64,000 nt of DNA, from positions 1 through 64,000 of the forward strand of contig DAISGD010000003.1 of assembly GCA_036823295.1 (NCBI GenBank). Direction: 5' to 3'. The notes under the pieces are model-generated. The model had not been told where the DNA came from and did no database searches. It saw nothing but the letters and a program-made list of their open reading frames with translations. Source of the DNA: UBA4742 sp002403895 (GTDB lineage Bacteria > Actinomycetota > Acidimicrobiia > Acidimicrobiales > Acidimicrobilacustridaceae). Each line of letters starts with the position of its first letter. Positions within the stretch are counted from its first letter, which is position 1. Positions 58,908 to 64,000 of the stretch are shown in pieces. The translations under genes and the position numbers were made by a program.

Positions 58908-60305
58908 GTGATGCGCCGGGTCGCCCGGTCGACCCGGCTGGAACGACGAGACCGAGAGGCATTGCAGAGATGGCAACCTCAGCCGAATCTACGACCGAGG
59001 GGGGCCGCCGTGCCGACGCCACCTGCTGACGTCGCTCACCTCCTGCGCCGGGCCGGCTTCGGCGGTTCGGCCGCCCGGATCGCCGAGTTGTCGGCCCTCG
59101 ACCGTCCGGCGCTGGTGGACGCGGTGCTGTCCACCACCGCCTCTCCTAGTGACGCGGCGCCAGCCTCGACCGGCAACGCGCTGATCGCCGAATGGACCCA
59201 GACCCAGGACCTGTCGACCTGGTGGCTGAAGCGCATGATCACCTCGCCGACCCCGATTGTCGAGAAGATGACGCTGTTCTGGCACGGGCACTTCGCGTCG
59301 TCCCAGGACAAGGTGAATCGGACGCTCTACCTGTACCGCCAGAACCACACCTACCGGGTGAACGCCCTCGGCTCGTTCAAGTACCTCGCCCACCAGATGG
59401 CTATCCAGCCGGCGATGCTCTCGTATCTCGACAACGACGCCAACGTGAAGGGTGCCCCCAACCAGAACTTCGCCCGCGAGTTGATGGAGCTGTTCCTGCT
59501 CGGTGTGGGCAACTACAGCGAGGACGACGTCATCGCCTCGGCCCGCGCCTGGACCGGCCACGGCATCAACGACAACACCAAGACCTACCAGTTCAACGGC
59601 ATGCAGCACGACTACGAGCTCAAGACCTTCTTCGGCACGACCAAGGCTTGGGACGGCCCGGAGATCATCGACGAGATCCTGACCAACACCCTGAAGCGGG
59701 TTATCGCCGCCCGGTTCATCACCCGCAAGCTGTGGACGTTCTTCGCCTACGCCAACCCGTCCGACACGATCGTCAACACGCTGGCCGCCACGTTCTGGAC
59801 GTCGGGCTTCTCCATCACGGCGTTGCTCCGGGCGCTCTTCCTGCGGGATGAGTTCTGGTCGACCACGGCCCGTCAGGCGTTGGTGCGCAGCCCGATCGAG
59901 TACGTCGTCAACATCATGCGCCAGATGGGCCTCACCCCCGAGGAAGCGAATCCCGAGTGGCACCTGCGGGACATGGGCCAGCAGCTCTTCTACCCACCCA
60001 ACGTCTCGGGCTGGAAGCCCAACGGGTACTGGCTGTCGACCAGCTCGGCCTCGGCCAGGGCTGAGTTCGCCCAGCGTGTCGCCTTCGTCCTGTACGGCAA
60101 AGGCTCGCTCAACGGCCTCTGGGTGAGCTACCCCGGTTTCGCCGTCAACCAGGTCCTCGACCTGGCCGGCATCAGCGACGCGTCGGCCAACACCAAGAAG
60201 GTGCTGCTCGACTACGGCAATGCCCAGAAGGCGCGCGCCACCTGGCCCATGCGGACCGGGCTCTGCGCGCTGGCCCTTCTCAGCCCCGAGTCTCAACTCG
60301 CCTAG
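58908..60305 (+). CDS. DUF1800 family protein
   Basis: A 465-residue protein with the DUF1800 core: HLLRRAGFGGSAARIAEL near the start, LFWHGHFASSQDKV, FARELMELFLLGVGNYSEDDV and VSGWKPNGYWLSTS. Function unknown; found next to DUF1501 genes across bacteria, as here (24 bases apart). No clear signal peptide, although the N-terminus is basic. GTG 58908 start; ATG 58911 is next to it. Confidence 0.88.
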   Translation: MMRRVARSTRLERRDREALQRWQPQPNLRPRGAAVPTPPADVAHLLRRAGFGGSAARIAELSALDRPALVDAVLSTTASPSDAAPASTGNALIAEWTQTQDLSTWWLKRMITSPTPIVEKMTLFWHGHFASSQDKVNRTLYLYRQNHTYRVNALGSFKYLAHQMAIQPAMLSYLDNDANVKGAPNQNFARELMELFLLGVGNYSEDDVIASARAWTGHGINDNTKTYQFNGMQHDYELKTFFGTTKAWDGPEIIDEILTNTLKRVIAARFITRKLWTFFAYANPSDTIVNTLAATFWTSGFSITALLRALFLRDEFWSTTARQALVRSPIEYVVNIMRQMGLTPEEANPEWHLRDMGQQLFYPPNVSGWKPNGYWLSTSSASARAEFAQRVAFVLYGKGSLNGLWVSYPGFAVNQVLDLAGISDASANTKKVLLDYGNAQKARATWPMRTGLCALALLSPESQLA

Positions 60306-60328
60306 GAACGACAAGGTCAGGATTTTTC

Positions 60329-61636
60329 ATGCTCCCCTCTGACATCGAGACCAAGGCGGCGCTGCGTCATCTCAGCGTGCCAGCCGACGGCAGTCGAAAA
60401 GGGCTGAGCCGTCGGCGCTTCCTCCAGGCCGCCGCCCTCGGGACCGGCGGCCTGCTGGCGGGGCCCGGCCTCGGCTTCGGTGGGATCCTGCCCGGTTGGG
60501 AAGAACACCTGGCCGCCGCCGACCCCCTTGGCCCCGCCGATGGGGTATTGGTGGTCCTCCTCATGGCCGGGGGCAACGATGCCCTCAACACGGTGGTCCC
60601 GTTCGGTCAGCCCAGCTACTACACCAAGCGCGGTTCGCTGGCCTATCAGCCCATCGGCACCCTTCCCCTCGCCCCGGGGCTGGGCCTCAACCCGAACCTG
60701 GTGAAGCTGGAGGCGCGATTCGCGGCGGGCAAGGTGGCCATCGTGCAGGGCATCGGCGTGGTCGATCAGGTCAGCTTTAGCCACTTCGAGTCCATGGCGG
60801 CCTGGATGCAGGGTTCGGCCGGCGGGGGGACACCCAACTCGGGCTGGCTCGGACGCTGGCTGGATGGCGCGCCGCCGACGAATCCGTTCGCCGCCGTCTC
60901 CATCGACTCCTCGGTCCCGCTGCACCTCATCGGGGAGACCCGCAAGGCGATCGCGCTCAACGCCGACTCGGCGCCCTTCGGTGGCACGCCCGACCCGGGC
61001 TGGGATCTCGTCTACGAGGCGTTCTCCAACTTCGCCGCCCAGCCCAGCGGTCTGGGGTCGTGGGGCGATGCGGTTGCCGGTACGGGTAGCCAGCTCATCC
61101 AGACCGCGGCCCAGGCCAAGCCGCTCTACTCCCCGACGCTCCCGGCCGGCCCCTTGGTCGACAAGCTCACGCTGGCGGCGCGCCTGATCAACGCCGACCT
61201 CGGGGCGAGGGTCATCGGCGTCACCTATGGCGACTTCGACAGCCACAAGAACCAGCCCAATATGCATCCCAACCGCATGCGTGAACTCGACGCGGGGGTC
61301 GAGGCGTTCTTCACCACGTTGGGCGCCGGGTTCCAGGGGCGTACCTCGATGATGGTGTTCTCTGAGTTCGGCCGCTACCCCGTCCGGAACGACTCGAATG
61401 GTGTCGACCACGGCTGGTCCGGCAACGCATTCGTCATCGGTGACCGGGTGGCAGGCGGCCTCAAGGGGCAGACGCTGGACACGGCCGTCACCGAGACGAA
61501 CGGGCACATCCGACCGACCATGGATTTCCGCTCCATGTACGCCTCGCTCCTCACCGACTGGCTGGCGGCGGACGCCACCCAGATCCTGGGTGGTTCTTTC
61601 TCTCCGGTGCCATTGTTCTCGTCGGCCCCGGGCTGA
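60329..61636 (+). CDS. DUF1501 family secreted protein with Tat signal
   Basis: A 435-residue protein. A twin-arginine signal SRRRFLQAAALGTGGLLAG starts near residue 27, so it is probably exported folded. Core motifs: MAGGNDALNTVVPFG, HFESMAAWMQG, TYGDFDSHKNQ and FSEFGRYPVRNDSNGVDHG. The fold is related to alkaline-phosphatase/sulfatase proteins and metal binding is likely. Function unknown; paired with the DUF1800 gene upstream. Confidence 0.88.
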   Translation: MLPSDIETKAALRHLSVPADGSRKGLSRRRFLQAAALGTGGLLAGPGLGFGGILPGWEEHLAAADPLGPADGVLVVLLMAGGNDALNTVVPFGQPSYYTKRGSLAYQPIGTLPLAPGLGLNPNLVKLEARFAAGKVAIVQGIGVVDQVSFSHFESMAAWMQGSAGGGTPNSGWLGRWLDGAPPTNPFAAVSIDSSVPLHLIGETRKAIALNADSAPFGGTPDPGWDLVYEAFSNFAAQPSGLGSWGDAVAGTGSQLIQTAAQAKPLYSPTLPAGPLVDKLTLAARLINADLGARVIGVTYGDFDSHKNQPNMHPNRMRELDAGVEAFFTTLGAGFQGRTSMMVFSEFGRYPVRNDSNGVDHGWSGNAFVIGDRVAGGLKGQTLDTAVTETNGHIRPTMDFRSMYASLLTDWLAADATQILGGSFSPVPLFSSAPG

Positions 61637-61831
61637 GCCGCGTCGTGGTGGCGGGGGTCCGAAGCCGTCGCCATCATGACCGGCGCCCAGGTCCTCGATC
61701 CGCCGCCGGGATGACCGGGAATCCCGCCAAAGCCCAAGCGAGCGCCAAGGTGGCTCTGAGGAACGGGGCTGATGATGGTCGGGAGCCGGAGACCACGTCG
61801 GACCGGCGCCCGCCCACCCCGGGAGACAACG

Positions 61832-62845
61832 GTGACCATGCGTACTACGGTGCGAGAGATCGAGTTCCGGGCTATGGGCAGCGATGCCCACCTGGTCGTG
61901 GTCGGCGGCTCCGTCGGGTTGGTTGAGCGGGCCCGGGCTCGGGTGGAGGAGCTGGAGCAGCGGTGGAGCCGCTTCCTGCCCGGGAGCGAGGTCTCCGAGC
62001 TGACCCGCCGGGCCGGCACGGCGGTCACCGTCTCGCCTGACACGATGCTGCTGGTCGATCTGGCCATCGAGGCGTTCCGCCTCAGCGGCGGGAGCTTCGA
62101 TCCCACCGTGCTGGGTGACGTGGTGCGGGCTGGCTACGACCGGTCGTTCGACGCGCTCGACGGGCGCGATCAATCCCACCTTGACCTCGACCCGATGAGC
62201 TCGCTCACGACGGGGTGCGGCGACATCCAGATATGCGGGTCGACGGTCTGCCTTCCCGCCGGCACCGGGTTCGATCCCGGGGGCATCGGCAAGGGCCTGG
62301 CCGCCGACCTGGTGACCGAGGACCTGCTCGAAGCCGGCGCCGAGGGGGCCTGCGTCAATCTGGGGGGCGACGTCCGGGTGCGGGGCACGGGCCCTGACCA
62401 CGGGCCGTGGACCGTGGCCGTCGAGCACCCGTGGTCACCTGAGCCCATTGCCCGCTTCGGGTTGCTCGATGGGGCCGTGGCCACCTCGACCTCGCTGAAG
62501 CGGCGATGGGTCAGCGGCGGCGAGGTCCGCCACCATCTCATCGATCCGGGGACCGGCCGTCCCAGCGACAGCGATCTCACGTTGGTCGCTGCCGTCGCCC
62601 CCAACGCCTGGGTTGCCGAGATCATGGCCAAGTCGGTGCTGTTGCGGGGCACCGACCACCCGTTCGACCTGATCGGCGGGATCGGGACCGAGGCCCTCGC
62701 TGTCGACGCCGCCGGCCGGATCCAGGCGTCCGACGGCCTCCCCGACTTTCTCGGCGCCCGCCTGGCGCCGTTCATCTCCACCCCCGAGGGATCGTCCCTC
62801 AGCGCCCCCTCGGGGGCGGATCCCGCCAGGAGAGCGTCGTCATGA
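61832..62845 (+). CDS. ApbE-type FAD:protein FMN transferase
   Basis: A 337-residue ApbE-family protein. It has FRAMGSDAHL near the start, the GGSFDPTVL motif, FDPGGIGKGLAADLV with the flavin-site GKG and ACVNLGGDVRVRG, and HHLIDPGTGRPSDSDL with the His and Asp of the metal/active site. ApbE attaches FMN through a phosphoester to Thr/Ser in target proteins, mostly outside the membrane. No signal peptide is clear. Start GTG 61832 has GGGAG 6 nt upstream; ATG 61838 is possible. It overlaps the next gene by 4 bases. Confidence 0.88.
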   Translation: MTMRTTVREIEFRAMGSDAHLVVVGGSVGLVERARARVEELEQRWSRFLPGSEVSELTRRAGTAVTVSPDTMLLVDLAIEAFRLSGGSFDPTVLGDVVRAGYDRSFDALDGRDQSHLDLDPMSSLTTGCGDIQICGSTVCLPAGTGFDPGGIGKGLAADLVTEDLLEAGAEGACVNLGGDVRVRGTGPDHGPWTVAVEHPWSPEPIARFGLLDGAVATSTSLKRRWVSGGEVRHHLIDPGTGRPSDSDLTLVAAVAPNAWVAEIMAKSVLLRGTDHPFDLIGGIGTEALAVDAAGRIQASDGLPDFLGARLAPFISTPEGSSLSAPSGADPARRASS

Positions 62846-63441
62846 ACAGCCAATTGTGGTGGTACACCGCCCGATCAGCGGGCGTGGTGTCGTGGGTACT
62901 TCTGGCCTCGAGCGTGGTGTGGGGGCTGGCCCTGAGCACCAAGGCCTTCGGCCGGCGCGCCCGACCCAACTGGCTGCTCGACCTGCATCGGTTCCTGGGA
63001 GGCACCGCGCTCGTCTTCGTCGTGACCCACGTCGTGTCGATCATGTTCGACAGCTACGTGAGCTTCGGTCTCGTCGAGGTGCTCGTCCCCTTCACCGGCA
63101 CCTGGCACCCGGCCGCGGTGGCGTGGGGCATCGTCGGCTTCTACCTGCTCCTGGCGGTGGAGGTGACCTCCCTCCTGCGCAAGCGACTGAGCAAGCGGGC
63201 GTGGCGGCTGACGCACTACCTCAGCTTCCCCCTCTTCATCGTGGCCACCGTCCACGTGCTGGCCGCCGGCACCGACCGCCAGACGTTCCTGCTGCGGGCG
63301 GTCATGGGCGTCACCACGGTCGCCATCGTCGCCCTCACCGTGATCCGGTTGGTGAAGGCTGACCGGCACGACCTGATGACGTCTCCCAAGCCCTCCCCGT
63401 CGTCCCGGCCCCGGCGACCCTCCCCGGTGGCGCCGCGTTGA
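62842..63441 (+). CDS. Ferric reductase-like transmembrane protein (cytochrome b-type)
   Basis: A 199-residue protein with about five helices. Histidines in the helices (LHRFLGG, VVTHVVS, LTHYLSF, TVHVLAA) match the haem-b ligand pattern of the ferric-reductase/YedZ-type domain. It lacks FAD and NAD domains. With ApbE upstream and a secreted partner downstream it may move electrons across the membrane to flavinylated proteins. ATG 62842 overlaps the ApbE stop. A basic, Pro/Ser-rich tail ends the protein. Confidence 0.83.
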   Translation: MNSQLWWYTARSAGVVSWVLLASSVVWGLALSTKAFGRRARPNWLLDLHRFLGGTALVFVVTHVVSIMFDSYVSFGLVEVLVPFTGTWHPAAVAWGIVGFYLLLAVEVTSLLRKRLSKRAWRLTHYLSFPLFIVATVHVLAAGTDRQTFLLRAVMGVTTVAIVALTVIRLVKADRHDLMTSPKPSPSSRPRRPSPVAPR

Positions 63442-63481
63442 CACCGTCCCGCTGAGAGTCCCCGGGGGAACCCAGGATGGT

Positions 63482-63497
63482 CTCAGGGTCTGCTGAG
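63482..63497. promoter_or_regulatory. Small inverted repeat before the Thr/Ala-rich gene
   Basis: CTCAG (63482-63486) and CTGAG (63493-63497) are inverted with a 6-base centre, within the interval before the last gene. Possible regulator site; weak evidence. Confidence 0.25.
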
Positions 63498-63558
63498 GTT
63501 GGAGCCGCATCATGGAATCCAACCGGCCGGAGCGGTCGAGCGTAGGGAAGGAATCCCG

Positions 63559-63960
63559 ATGGAAGCCATGAGCAACGAACCGGCCCCCCGACCAGAGGGC
63601 ACCCGAGCGGGTGGCCCGGCACCTCGATCAGATCGACCCGGTCAGCCCGGTCGCCGTCGCCGCCCCCATCCCGCCCGACGGGCGCGACGACTGGCTGGAG
63701 CGGTGAGTGCGGTGACCATGGTGGCGATGACCGGGACCATGGCGGTCGACGCCTCGCAGGCCACCACGGCTACCACCGAAACCGCCACCTCGGCCTCGGC
63801 CACCCAGGCGTCAACGGCCACGACGGCGGCCATCGCAGCCACCACCGCGACCACGGCGGGAACGACAGCGACCACCACCGCCACCAAGTCGACCACTAGG
63901 ACGACAGCGGTGGCGGCCACGCCCTCGACCACGGCGGCCACCACCAGCAAGGGCAGTTGA
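63559..63960 (+). CDS. Thr/Ala-rich exported low-complexity protein
   Basis: A 133-residue protein. A basic N-terminal 45 residues (PGRRRRPHPARRARR) precedes one hydrophobic segment (LAGAVSAVTMVAMTGTMAV) that could be a signal peptide or anchor. The remaining 65 residues are almost only Thr, Ala and Ser with a few Lys, an extended wall-spanning or glycosylated tail in other actinobacteria. AAGGAA lies about 7 nt before ATG 63559. No FMN-binding domain, so it is not by itself an ApbE substrate of the usual NqrC type, though its many Thr residues are worth noting. Confidence 0.65.
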   Translation: MEAMSNEPAPRPEGTRAGGPAPRSDRPGQPGRRRRPHPARRARRLAGAVSAVTMVAMTGTMAVDASQATTATTETATSASATQASTATTAAIAATTATTAGTTATTTATKSTTRTTAVAATPSTTAATTSKGS

Positions 63961-64000
63961 GCCTCGCATCCCGAACCGGCGTCGCCGTCAGAACCCGAAC

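Overview
The window is a 64 kb piece of a high-GC (roughly 68-70%) actinobacterial chromosome, gene-dense and mostly housekeeping. An MtrA/MtrB two-component pair, a bacterial proteasome activator (Bpa), a HHVW/KMSKS-type IleRS of the eukaryote-like class, SepF, DivIVA/Wag31 and the order ftsZ-pgeF-yggS-sepF-yggT-divIVA-ileS-dksA-like-lspA-rluD-dnaE all point to Actinobacteria. The DUF1800/DUF1501 pair, the many lipid-type enzymes and the divergence from Mycobacterium/Streptomyces suggest class Acidimicrobiia, but this is inference. Three runs of exactly 100 N (43019-43118, 45343-45442, 54461-54560) mark a scaffolded draft assembly; two of them fall inside tandem repeats.

Layout. (1) 1-5416: a minus-strand operon mtrA-mtrB-GerMN lipoprotein, an inositol monophosphatase-like gene, a PIG-L deacetylase and a small membrane protein. 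(2) 5451-9487: polyprenol-phosphate mannosyltransferase, a membrane-anchored HTH protein with a palindromic operator candidate, NUDIX hydrolase, DinB polymerase, DUF3040 protein. (3) 9580-14270: minus-strand MoxR ATPase-DUF58-transglutaminase operon. (4) 14444-19425: ROK kinase, acyl-CoA dehydrogenase, small conserved protein, HNH nuclease, MenC-like enzyme and lipoate-ligase-like protein, several joined by GTGA stop/start overlaps. (5) 19576-38781: the division and cell wall (dcw) cluster, mraZ-rsmH-ftsL-ftsI-murE-mraY-murD-ftsW-murG-murC-murB-ftsQ-ftsZ-pgeF-yggS-sepF-yggT-divIVA, tightly overlapping but without murF. (6) 38806-45200: a frameshifted ankyrin-type gene, ileS on the minus strand, a histone-tail/DksA-like protein, lspA and rluD. 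(7) 45489-52294: Rrf2 regulator, a phosphodiesterase-family enzyme, bpa, and dnaE interrupted by an intein. (8) 52478-63960: nitroreductase, a DUF35/thiolase pair split by 81-bp tandem repeats, a YyaL-type thioredoxin-fold protein, an SDR, a DUF1800-DUF1501 pair, and an ApbE-ferric-reductase-like membrane protein-Thr/Ala-rich secreted protein group.

Working together: MtrAB, the dcw genes, Ppm-type mannosyltransferase, SepF and DivIVA all serve envelope growth and septation. MraZ boxes precede mraZ. A long RNA-type hairpin sits between mraZ and rsmH. Many genes have a TANNNT hexamer 6-8 nt before the start codon, which suggests widespread leaderless transcription. The best candidates for new biology are the 33-of-40-bp inverted repeat between mraZ and rsmH, the DnaE mini-intein with a decayed endonuclease region, the DnaA-box pair in front of dnaE, the histone-tailed DksA-like protein, and the missing murF. 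No wholly new multi-gene system was recognised.
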